Origin: CAUZSH01 sp963582935
Lineage (GTDB): Bacteria > Pseudomonadota > Gammaproteobacteria > Francisellales > Francisellaceae
DNA: 18,458 nt
Direction of reading: 5' to 3'
Assembly (NCBI GenBank): GCA_963582935.1
Contig: CAUZSH010000039.1
Location: 1 to 18,458 of the forward strand
The notes beneath the pieces were generated by a model that saw only the letters and a list, made by a program, of their open reading frames with translations, searched no databases and had not been told where the DNA came from. Within the stretch, counting starts at the first letter, position 1; each line of letters starts with the position of its first letter. Below are positions 1 through 6,774 of the stretch, in pieces. Position numbers and translations under genes: made by a program.

Positions 1-102
1 GGTGCTGGAAAATATTTGAGTCTAGATTATTGGATAAAAAGATTTACCAGCCACTCAAAAGGATGCCAAATATGCCATAATGAAAATCTAGAGATGGCAT
101 AA
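1..102 (+). CDS. 3' end of an unidentified gene (partial)
   Basis: The first frame is open from the window edge for 33 codons and ends with TAA at 100-102. The visible tail contains an H-S-x-x-C-x-x-C-H cluster (residues about 20-26), which looks like a metal-binding or structural cysteine pair. A comparable H-x3-C-x2-C tail occurs in some Rieske-type oxygenases of the pheophorbide-oxygenase group, but that is a loose resemblance and no function is assigned. An 8-bp inverted repeat (71-78 / 94-101) overlaps the stop codon. The short length makes chance openness possible. Confidence 0.4.
   Translation, partial: GAGKYLSLDYWIKRFTSHSKGCQICHNENLEMA
71..101. repeat. 8-bp inverted repeat at the end of the partial gene
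   Basis: TATGCCAT (71-78) and ATGGCATA (94-101) are perfect inverted copies separated by 15 bases. There is no following T-run, so this is not a convincing intrinsic terminator. It could be a weak stem-loop at a transcript 3' end. Confidence 0.4.
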
Positions 103-168
103 ATCCCCTTGACCTTAACTTATTGTGTGATTTTGGATAACATTTTGTAACTTTGCAGTATACAAAAA

Positions 169-177
169 TGATATAAT
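169..177 (+). promoter_or_regulatory. Extended -10 promoter for the phosphatidyltransferase gene
   Basis: TGATATAAT is a perfect extended -10 element (TGnTATAAT). The matching -35 position, around 149-154, is poor, which is usual for extended -10 promoters. It would start RNA near 184 and give a leader of about 135 nt before the ATG at 319. Confidence 0.5.
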
Positions 178-185
178 CTTAAATT

Positions 186-246
186 GACATAGGTGTGTTA
201 TCGGCTTTTTTTGTGAGAAATTAACGCTATATCAATTACCTATGTC
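186..246 (+). promoter_or_regulatory. Leader stem closed by a 9-bp inverted repeat
   Basis: GACATAGGT (186-194) and ACCTATGTC (238-246) are perfect inverted copies enclosing 43 nt. They begin almost exactly at the predicted transcription start, so the leader RNA of the next gene would begin with a closed stem. No known riboswitch consensus is recognised. Confidence 0.35.
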
Positions 247-318
247 GTATCAATATACGATTATAAAATAATTTTAACTATCTTTTAAAGTTGCACACGG
301 GGTAATTACTGGTAAAAA

Positions 319-912
319 ATGCTAGAAGATAAAATTAGACCTCAGTTTCAGGCAATTTTTGTCACTCCCGTCGCACAAATATTTAGTAAATTTTGTCACC
401 CCAATCAGATAACTGCCATTGCTTTATCCATTGGAATTTTTTCTGCCATTACACTTGTCTTTGATCTAAGAACTATCGCAATTTTACTCTTACTCCTCTC
501 TGGATATTTAGACATCTTAGATGGCGCCATTGCACGAATTAATAAGCAGTCGTCTCCTTTTGGCACCATGATGGATATTCTTTCTGATCGGTTTGTAGAA
601 TCTGCCATCATCATTGCACTTGTTTATCGGCAATCTGAATTAGCTTTTGTCGGATTATTCATGTTAAGTGCAATGTTGCTTTGTGTGAGCAGCTTTTTAA
701 TCGCTGGAATTTTCTCATCTGAAGCGAGCCATAAAAGCTTTCATTATAGCTCTGGGTTAATGGAGCGAGCAGAAGCCTTTATTTTTTTCATCATAATGAT
801 ATTGCTACCTAGCTTAGCCTTTTACCTCGGGGTCATTTTTACGGTTCTTGTGCTGTGGACAGCGATTGTTCGACTATATGAATTTTATAAAATGACAAAT
901 AAAGCCCTTTGA
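319..912 (+). CDS. CDP-alcohol phosphatidyltransferase family protein
   Basis: This is an integral membrane enzyme of phospholipid head-group chemistry, transferring a phosphatidyl group from a CDP-alcohol to an alcohol acceptor. The family signature D-x2-D-G-x2-A-R-x8-G-x3-D-x3-D is complete: D65, D68, G69, A72, R73, G82, D86 and D90, which bind metal and CDP. Hydrophobic segments lie at about 31-62, 92-135 and 150-185, consistent with a six-helix bundle. The length of 197 aa is normal for the PgsA/Pss-like superfamily, but the acceptor (glycerol phosphate, inositol phosphate, serine or other) cannot be read from sequence, so no symbol is given. The ATG at 319 has no strong Shine-Dalgarno. 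It appears to be a single-gene unit with its own promoter at 169-177 and a hairpin overlapping its stop. Confidence 0.85.
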   Translation: MLEDKIRPQFQAIFVTPVAQIFSKFCHPNQITAIALSIGIFSAITLVFDLRTIAILLLLLSGYLDILDGAIARINKQSSPFGTMMDILSDRFVESAIIIALVYRQSELAFVGLFMLSAMLLCVSSFLIAGIFSSEASHKSFHYSSGLMERAEAFIFFIIMILLPSLAFYLGVIFTVLVLWTAIVRLYEFYKMTNKAL

Positions 913-944
913 TGGCTACCAATTAGCAACCTATCAAAGGGCTT
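902..944 (+). terminator. Hairpin terminator overlapping the stop codon
   Basis: AAGCCCTTTGAT (902-913) pairs perfectly with ATCAAAGGGCTT (933-944) to form a 12-bp stem with a 19-nt loop. The T-tract after it is short and broken. The stop codon at 910-912 lies in the left arm. Confidence 0.6.
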
Positions 945-970
945 CTTAATATAGAGTTGTTCTATTTTAT

Positions 971-1276
971 TTAGCACCACCACATGAGCCATCTTTCATC
1001 ATCGACATCCAAAGCCCCTTCTCCAAGGATAATGTGGATGTGTGGCTTATACTCTCCGCTCCGTGAGTGAGTGTGAATAAGGATGATTGCAGCTATTTTA
1101 ATATTCTCTTTTTTGAGAATTATACGCAACACTTCTTCTAAGCACTGAAAGGCAATCTTCATAAATGCTGAGTAAAGCTTGTTATGGTCATCATGGCCGT
1201 AAAACAGACTCCTAAATTGTTTGGGAATTGTCAAAATTACCCTTTTAAATAGAACATAAACACCACATGCAGGTGT
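971..1276 (-). pseudogene. IS91-type transposase remnant
   Basis: The frame read on the minus strand from about 1276 to TAA at 971 carries the central part of an IS91-family (HUH, Y2) transposase. It has V-I-L-T-I-P-K-Q-F-R near the start, then H-T-H-S-R and K-P-H-I-H-I-I-L-G-E-G-A-L, which match the H-T-W-x-R-x-L-x-x-H-P-H-x-H region with its metal-binding histidines. Only about 100 residues remain of a protein that is normally 300-400 aa. The catalytic tyrosines and the N-terminal zinc-binding domain are missing, and an in-frame TAG lies at 1277-1279. It is a dead fragment marking old transposition next to the phosphatidyltransferase gene. The family call is from memory of its motifs. Confidence 0.6.
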
Positions 1277-1370
1277 CTATTTCGACACACATAATGCTCA
1301 CATCCACCATGAAATCAGTCTTTTACCAGTCAATTTGAGAATCATAGAATTTTCATAACTCTGTTTTGTG

Positions 1371-1406
1371 AAAAAAAACCATAAATCGGAGCTAAAGCCT
1401 ATGGTT
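1371..1406 (-). terminator. Possible secondary terminator, minus strand
   Basis: On the minus strand a 7-bp stem, AACCATA/TATGGTT (arms 1400-1406 and 1377-1383), is followed by a run of eight T. The loop is long (16 nt). It would stop transcripts reading past the MFS gene at 1609. Confidence 0.45.
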
Positions 1407-1430
1407 GTAAGCTTTGAACAAGACATTTAG

Positions 1431-1446
1431 GCACAATATTTTGTGC
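1431..1446. repeat. Short palindrome GCACAA-TATT-TTGTGC
   Basis: A perfect 6-bp inverted repeat with a 4-base centre lies in the gene-free stretch between the IS91 remnant and the MFS pseudogene (1277-1583). Apart from this and the hairpin at 1371-1406, nothing recognisable is seen there. Confidence 0.35.
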
Positions 1447-1583
1447 GTACTGTGTGTTGATCAAAGAGCATAATATTAACAATAACGATTAATGTATCAT
1501 GGGCTTATAATTTGGTATTTTAGAGTTTTAAGTGGAGTCATATATATTCATGCATTCCAATAAGTATTCATAACTCAAAGGCA

Positions 1584-1614
1584 CAAAAAAACCATGAAAA
1601 TCGTAATTTTATGC
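1584..1614 (-). terminator. Terminator overlapping the MFS pseudogene stop
   Basis: On the minus strand the sequence around the TAA at 1609-1611 folds as CATAAAAT / ATTTTCATG, with one bulge and a TACG loop, followed by a run of seven T (1585-1591). This is a reasonable intrinsic terminator. Confidence 0.45.
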
Positions 1615-3060
1615 CTTATTTCTTACAACAAGTAAAAACCAGCTAAAGAGGCATAGCGACATAGCTAGATAACAAGACGCAATCGGAACGAATGAAGACG
1701 CTTTCAAAAATGTTCCAATAAATGAAAACGCACTGAATATTATCCAGATAAATGCAAACAAGAGTCCATTCGCAGACGCTGCCTGCGCCCTAAATAATGA
1801 TAAGCACTCACCAATGTAGATAGGAAATAAAAAGCCACCGAAGAACAACAAAATAGAAGCTGGAAGAATAAGACTGTAAATATCTAAGCACGTAAAGCTT
1901 AAAGAAAGCATGATAAACGAAACCACAATCATTACAACAAATGAAAAAATTGACTTCTTTAGTATGGAAACATTTGAAAAAAGTCTGCTTATCATATTAC
2001 CTAAAAACCACGCTGCACCCATAAACAATGCAATGTAACCATAGAATACAGACGATTTACCCAGCAAAATTTGAATTAAAAATGGTGCTGCCACATTAAA
2101 TACAGCAATTAAAGCCATGAATATACCAACCAAAATTCCTGATGCCATAAAGAACTTATTCCGCAAAACAATAGCATAACTCTGACGCATATGCTCCAGT
2201 GAAAAAGTTTTTTTTTGTTGTATCGTTTCTTTTAAAAAAAAGACCGCGACCATCAATAGAATTCCAACATAACCCATAATAAAATAAAAATTACTAACCC
2301 AACCAAAATAGTGCTGTAAATATCCCCCAATAAAGGGTGCAACAATTGGACCTAATGCAAAGGATGCTGTCATATAAGTATATTGCTTCCTGAGGCTATC
2401 CCCCTCAAAAACATCATTTAACATTGCCCTAGATGGAACCATCATAAATGCAACACCCAATCCTTGGAAAAATCTTGCAACAACAAGACCATTAATTCCG
2501 TAAGATAGAACAATAACAAGTAAAGAAAATAATTGCAAAACCAAGCCAAATGTAAATATCTTTTTACGTCCTACAGCATCCGAAATTGGTCCAGAAAATA
2601 TTTGTCCAACACCGAGACCAAGCGCAAAGAATGTAATTGTCAATTGCACCAACATATTTGTTGAGTAAAAATAATTAGCCATCGCTGGTAAAGAAGGCAT
2701 ATAGATGTCTGTACTCACGCCACCTAAAGGAATCGCAAAATTAACGCGTGTTGCTCGGTCGTTCATAGAAGATTTTGGCTCCTGCCAAAATCGAATCACT
2801 ACCCTCGCAGATGGTTTTGCCTCAGACGCCCACCTCCGTACCGATCTTCCAAAAAACAAGCCTACAGTCTCGTTTTTGAAAGCCAGTACTGCGTATATGG
2901 CTCTACGGGCTGGGAAATACCTTCCAGCTTCCAAAGGTCGAAGCGCTACGCACAATCTCTCAATGGAGCCGAAAGGCAGCCCTTCTGAGGACTACTCGGC
3001 CTCGGCTTCGCCTCTCCCTGTCTCGCAGCGTAATAGAGTAATAAATATTTTATTATTCAT
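1609..3060 (-). pseudogene. Bcr/CflA-like MFS drug exporter gene interrupted by an insert
   Basis: From about 2742 down to 1609 the minus strand encodes most of a DHA1-type multidrug exporter: S-T-D-I-Y-M-P-S-L-P after TM1, motif A G-P-I-S-D-A-V-G-R-K-K, and motif C G-P-I-V-A-P-F-I-G-G. TM1 is cut off. The missing start is found upstream: ATG at 3060 with AGGA nine bases before it encodes M-N-N-K-I-F-I-T-L-L, and joining this to N-F-A-I-P-L (from 2742) restores a normal TM1 and a 387-aa protein. Between them lie 288 bp (2743-3030) with an in-frame TAG near 2994-2992, so translation from 3060 stops early. An internal ATG at 2766 would give a 385-aa protein lacking most of TM1. A longer reading from 2955 begins inside the insert and is probably not the native start. 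Confidence 0.7.
2743..3030. mobile_element. GC-richer insert of about 288 bp in the MFS gene
   Basis: The block between the two halves of the MFS gene is clearly GC-richer than the surroundings (a little over half GC by eye, against about one third). It keeps open frames on both strands, which seems to be a side effect of composition. At its 2771 side is a perfect hairpin, GATTTTGGC-TCCT-GCCAAAATC (2771-2792). No transposase is encoded. A clean target duplication is not visible: TTA flanks both sides (3031-3033 and 2742-2744 on the minus strand), but removing it does not restore frame. It behaves like a small non-autonomous repeat of MITE type. Exact ends are uncertain by a few bases. Confidence 0.55.
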
Positions 3061-3285
3061 TAATGATTATCCTAGTTAAAACCTTTCACACAATCAAATA
3101 TAGAGCACAACAAGAACCACCAAGTCTACCACATCATAAATGGTTGTACATTTTATAATTACTCATTGCTTACCATGTTTTTAATCAACAGAATTATCCC
3201 AGCATAACCAGAGGTTTACCTAATTTGAAACCTTTGCATAACTCAAAGCTATATCTAATATAGCCTACGATAGGAGTTTCCTATG

Positions 3286-3291
3286 TATAAT
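3286..3291 (+). promoter_or_regulatory. Candidate -10 box for the cold-shock gene
   Basis: A perfect TATAAT, preceded by TG, lies 121 bases before the csp start codon, with no good -35. It would give a 5' leader of about 115 nt, in line with the long leaders of cold-shock mRNAs. The rest of 3061-3411 shows no gene. It holds a near-repeat of 13 bases (3338-3350 and 3372-3384, 12 of 13 identical) inside this leader. Confidence 0.35.
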
Positions 3292-3411
3292 GAAATAAAT
3301 GTGTGCTTCTCAAGCAATATCAAGTAGAATGTATCTTGCTCATGAGTTTAAAGTAAAAATGTCTTTTACAGGCTCATAAGTTTAGTTTATTTAATAAAAA
3401 GCGAGTAAATA

Positions 3412-3612
3412 ATGTCAAAAGGTACAGTAAAATTTTTCAACGATACTAAAGGTTTCGGATTTATAACACCAAATGATGGCGGCAAAGATCTCTTTGTCCA
3501 TGCATCAGGTCTTGCAAATGGTATAAGCTCATTAAATGATGGTGATATCGTTGAGTATGATGAAACAGAAGGCAAGAAAGGCCCTCAAGCTGAAAATGTT
3601 TCTCAGGCATAG
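3412..3612 (+). CDS. Cold-shock domain protein (CspA family)
   Basis: A 66-aa single-domain nucleic-acid chaperone that binds single-stranded RNA and DNA and melts RNA structure. The five-strand OB-fold signature is present: G-T-V-K-F-F-N at 4-10, RNP1 K-G-F-G-F-I at 13-18, and RNP2-like D-L-F-V-H-A-S at about 26-32. Length is typical (65-70 aa). The Shine-Dalgarno is weak (GCGAG), and the long leader with a short internal repeat suggests control at the RNA level, as in other csp genes. The paralogue (cspA, C, D or E) cannot be decided, so no symbol is given. It stands alone between two minus-strand MFS genes. Confidence 0.93.
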   Translation: MSKGTVKFFNDTKGFGFITPNDGGKDLFVHASGLANGISSLNDGDIVEYDETEGKKGPQAENVSQA

Positions 3613-3653
3613 CCAAGCTAATTTTCTTCTTAATCAAGACTCTTAATATATTT

Positions 3654-3681
3654 CAAAAAACGACTTGATCACTCAGGTCGT
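3654..3681 (-). terminator. Strong intrinsic terminator (minus strand)
   Basis: ACGACTTGA (3660-3668) and TCAGGTCGT (3673-3681) form a 9-bp stem with one G-T pair and a TCAC loop. On the minus strand it is followed by six T (3654-3659). It fits the end of the DHA2 exporter transcript, and the stem could also help end the csp transcript from the other side. Confidence 0.7.
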
Positions 3682-3798
3682 ATGACCCTAAACTTCTTGG
3701 CTGTAGATTCATGAAGTGCATTGCAAATCCCAGCTTCTGAAACGCACAGCACATAACTCTGTTGCAACTTTAATCCTCTATGGCAACCTAGATAAAAC

Positions 3799-5190
3799 CT
3801 AGTCGGTAGAAAGGGTTGCAACTGCTTTAGGTGTAAAAAGCATAGAACATGCTAAGCAAATCATCAATGATGAACAAACGTACATCACCATAGAAAAAGA
3901 TGATAGTGGCAAAACTTGATTCCAGGAAAGCATATACTCACCTGAACTAATAATTAAAATCGCGGCAATAAAAGCAACTGCAAACCCACTACCTAATTGC
4001 ATTGTTGCGGTGTTAATGACTATACCTGGGCCAATATGTTTTTGGGGCAATGATTTATATACTGCGGCAGAACATGTCGTTGTAAAAAAACCAATTGAGA
4101 GGCCCAATAAGTAAGCTGCAACCAACATCTGTCCCTCAGAGTAATGAGACATAATAAAGCCAAGATATACTTGGATCGCTGCAGTATAAATAAATGATAT
4201 AAATAGCGTTTTTCTATAATGAAATTTTTCTAATATACGTTTTACCCATCGTTTTGCCGTCCATGATCCTATAACCAATGGAATCAAAAATAAGCCTGCT
4301 TTTAATGGACTGTATTGGTACTGAGTTTGTAAATATAAGGGAATTATAAAACTCATACCCATTGCAAAAACTCTCAGTAGTACACTCGTTATAATAAAAT
4401 AGCTAAAGGTAATATTTCTAAATATCCGTAGATTAATAATTGAACCTCTCTTCTTGAGTGCATAGAATGCATAGCTTGCAAAAAGAGACACACATGCAAT
4501 AGCAATGATCATTTTCCCAATTAAACCAATATGCTGATTAACCAATGAGTCAACTAACAACATGGATAGCCCAATAGCCGATCCTAATATAATAAAACCA
4601 ATAATATCAAATGGATATTTTTGGTTTTCTTTAATTTCTGGAATAAATTTTAGAACCGCCACAAGCGTAATTAAGATCACAGGTACATGTATAAAAAAAA
4701 TATATCGCCACCCTATGAATGTGGTAACAACACCACCAATAATGGGGCCTATCATTGGGCCAATCAAAATAATAGAAGCCGTGAAAGCCGTCGCATAAAC
4801 AAGCCTATCATGAAACACTTTTGCCATAATAATTCTTGCCACAGGTACGGTGAATGCGGCAAAAACACCTTGGATAGCACGAGATATCGTTAACATCTCA
4901 ATATTAGTGGCTAAACCACATGAGAGAGATGACAGCATAAAACCGGTTAAACAAATAATAATAATTTTTCGGCTACCAAACTTTTCAGCAAACCATGAGG
5001 CTGCAGGAATACACATGCCGAGTGTTAGCAAATAAATTGTAATCGCGACTTTAAGCCTAATTGGATTCACTTCTAAGCTATAAGCTATTTGGGGAAGCGA
5101 GGTATTAATAATGCTAGAATCCATTAATTCCAAAAGAATAATAATGCCGATAGTGATCAACAGCATTCTTTCTTCCATGGATCGAACCAT
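3799..5190 (-). CDS. DHA2-type MFS drug exporter
   Basis: A polytopic inner-membrane transporter of 463 aa, expected to be a proton-coupled exporter of drugs or metabolites. The N-terminal helix leads into M-D-S-S-I-I-N-T-S-L-P, the DHA2 motif (usually L-D-x-T-I-V-N-V-A-L-P). Motif A is the degenerate W-F-A-E-K-F-G-S-R-K at about 66-75. Motif C, the antiporter signature G-P-M-I-G-P-I-I-G-G, is complete near 143-152. The start at 5190 is supported by AGAGG eight bases upstream; a second ATG four codons later is possible. Neighbours give no substrate clue. It is a monocistronic unit ending at the terminator at 3654-3681, and it runs towards the csp gene. Confidence 0.85.
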   Translation of the reverse strand: MVRSMEERMLLITIGIIILLELMDSSIINTSLPQIAYSLEVNPIRLKVAITIYLLTLGMCIPAASWFAEKFGSRKIIIICLTGFMLSSLSCGLATNIEMLTISRAIQGVFAAFTVPVARIIMAKVFHDRLVYATAFTASIILIGPMIGPIIGGVVTTFIGWRYIFFIHVPVILITLVAVLKFIPEIKENQKYPFDIIGFIILGSAIGLSMLLVDSLVNQHIGLIGKMIIAIACVSLFASYAFYALKKRGSIINLRIFRNITFSYFIITSVLLRVFAMGMSFIIPLYLQTQYQYSPLKAGLFLIPLVIGSWTAKRWVKRILEKFHYRKTLFISFIYTAAIQVYLGFIMSHYSEGQMLVAAYLLGLSIGFFTTTCSAAVYKSLPQKHIGPGIVINTATMQLGSGFAVAFIAAILIISSGEYMLSWNQVLPLSSFSMVMYVCSSLMICLACSMLFTPKAVATLSTD

Positions 5191-5255
5191 CTACTAGGCC
5201 TCTACTTTTAAAATTCGTAATTTTATGATAGATCACAATCAAGATAAAAGTATAG

Positions 5256-5392
5256 AGTGAGCCACCCCTCCAATTTGGGACAATCACCAACCCAGAATAG
5301 AGGATTAAAAAATGACACGTACAAGGCATACAGAAGAGTTCAAACGTGAGGCAGTTATGGTTAAACTAAAAATAAAGGAAAATATGAAATAA
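5256..5392 (+). mobile_element. IS3-type insertion sequence remnant (left end and OrfA start)
   Basis: ATG at 5312 begins M-T-R-T-R-H-T-E-E-F-K-R-E-A-V, the characteristic N-terminus of IS3-family OrfA (HTH_Tnp_1 domain). The frame runs into TAA at 5390-5392 after 26 codons. The AT-rich leader before it, with TGAGCCACCCCTCC at about 5256, resembles the terminal inverted repeat of such elements. OrfB and the right end are absent, so it is inactive. The region 5393-5550 that follows shows no gene. Confidence 0.65.
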
Positions 5393-5554
5393 TCGTTTCA
5401 TTATCAGGCTCTCTTGCAAGTTTTACAAAGTTGAAAAATAAACACTATTATAAAGCTTAGTTTAAACTTATAGGAAAGCACTTAAGCTTTCTGAATTTAT
5501 TTAAATTAGGATAAATTTTAGATATCATAGAATTTAAGGGTATTTAAAAGTAGG

Positions 5555-5700
5555 CTTTTACTCATCCTTGAGTATCTCTGGCATCATGCCGCCTCCCCCA
5601 ATGGTCATCCTGACCGATGCAATCAATCCTTAGATTGCGACTTCTTGTCTAGATACATCCTGTATCCCTATGCTTCCCTACCAGTCTCCCTGACCGATGA
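5555..5700 (-). ncRNA. Candidate CsrB/RsmZ-like small RNA (GGA-hairpin array)
   Basis: Read on the minus strand, this stretch has eight GGA triplets in about 145 nt, several in the loops of small perfect hairpins: GATACA-GGA-TGTATC (5666-5652), GGTCA-GGA-TGACC (5615-5603), CTCA-AGGA-TGAG (5572-5561), GTC-AGGGA-GAC (5694-5684), and CAATC-TAAG-GATTG (5637-5624), where the GGA straddles the stem edge. CAGGATG is the repeat described for CsrB RNAs, and (C)A-GGA-TG in a hairpin loop is the CsrA/RsmA binding consensus. CATCGGTCAGG occurs twice (5699-5689, 5620-5610). A CATAAT box at 5710-5705 could be the -10. No clear -35, GacA-type upstream site or T-run terminator is found, so the ends are approximate. 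It lies directly downstream of ilvE on the same strand and could also be processed from read-through. Confidence 0.6.
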
Positions 5701-5770
5701 GGGCATTATGTCAAAGGTTACGCCAACAAGATATAGGTCAAAATCTGAATCTTTGTAGGATATTGTCCAT

Positions 5771-6682
5771 CTATTTTGAGTTATTAACCATTGTTAGGTA
5801 ATGTTGATACTTTGGCAATTGCCCCCGAATAAGCGCATGATAAAACTTTTTAACCTTCGCGGAAACAGGCCCCATTTCATCATTGCCGATAATATGATCA
5901 TCAATGGAACGCACTGGTGTCACTTCAGCCGCCGTGCCTGTAAAGAATATTTCATCTGCAGCATAAGCTTCTTCAAGCGTAATCGTTGTTTCTACGACTT
6001 CAAATCCCATATCGCCCAAGATTTCCATAATCGTCTCACGGGTAATGCCTGCTAAAATATTACCAAGACTTGGCGTATAAATTACATCATCTTTCACCAT
6101 AAAAAGATTTTCACCTGCGCCTTCTGCAATATTTCCTTCAAAATCAAGAAATAAAGACTCATGATAATGTGTGCCACGAAGCTCTAAAGAAGCAAGAATA
6201 CCATTTAAATAATGTCCACACAGCTTTGCATCTGCAACGGTTGAACGTGGATGCACTCGAATATATTTACTGGTTTTAATATCCACGCGATCATGTGGCA
6301 AATACGCGCCCCATGGCCAACAAGCAATCATCATCTCAACAGGATTGCCAAGAGGATTCACACCCACCTTGCCATAGCCATAATAACTTAAAGGACGAAT
6401 ATAGCCTTGATCAATATGATTCATCGCCACCAACTCAATCATGACATCTTTTAATTCTTCACGCGTATAAGGTAATTCCATCCCTATTGTTTCAGAAGAA
6501 TAGAATAAGCGATCTATATGCTCTTCTAATCTAAAAATAGCAGGACCATTTTCTGTTTTATAAAAACGAATCCCCTCAAAAGCACCACCACCATAATGAA
6601 GTGTATGTGTTAAAGCATGAACTTGTGCTTCATTCCATGGGACAAATTTCCCGTTGTGCCAAATAAAATCTGTTGTTTCCAT
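5771..6682 (-). CDS. ilvE: Branched-chain amino-acid aminotransferase
   Basis: A class IV PLP aminotransferase that makes the last step to isoleucine, valine and leucine, with glutamate as amino donor. It is 303 aa, close to the usual 305-310. The PLP lysine is K153 in D-A-K-L-C-G-H-Y-L-N. The fold-type IV signature A-E-G-A-G-E-N-L-F is at 186-194 and the phosphate-binding G-T-A-A-E-V-T-P-V near 250-258. The N-terminal H-Y-G-G-G-A-F-E-G-I-R is typical of IlvE rather than D-amino-acid transaminase. AGGA lies eight bases before the ATG at 6682. It is the last gene of the operon, 92 bp after ilvD. Confidence 0.95.
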   Translation of the reverse strand: METTDFIWHNGKFVPWNEAQVHALTHTLHYGGGAFEGIRFYKTENGPAIFRLEEHIDRLFYSSETIGMELPYTREELKDVMIELVAMNHIDQGYIRPLSYYGYGKVGVNPLGNPVEMMIACWPWGAYLPHDRVDIKTSKYIRVHPRSTVADAKLCGHYLNGILASLELRGTHYHESLFLDFEGNIAEGAGENLFMVKDDVIYTPSLGNILAGITRETIMEILGDMGFEVVETTITLEEAYAADEIFFTGTAAEVTPVRSIDDHIIGNDEMGPVSAKVKKFYHALIRGQLPKYQHYLTMVNNSK

Positions 6683-6774
6683 TGTTGGTATCCTATTAAT
6701 AAATAAACATTGTATCTTTAAAAAAGAAAGGTAACATAAATATGGCTAAAAGATAATCTTAAAGTTCTACCATT

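Noticed and set aside
2767..2955. N-terminal 63 residues of a 448-aa reading of the MFS gene
   Set aside because: This part is translated from the insert, lacks a transporter-like helix, and the native start is found at 3060.
2705..3079. 124-aa open frame on the plus strand across the MFS gene break
   Set aside because: It spans coding sequence of the antisense MFS gene and the GC-rich insert; no ribosome site and no known domain. Its openness follows from composition of the insert.
5555..5700. CRISPR array or REP cluster as explanation of the repeated hairpins
   Set aside because: There are no regular repeat-spacer units; arms of each hairpin differ while the GGA loop is kept, which fits a CsrA-binding RNA better.
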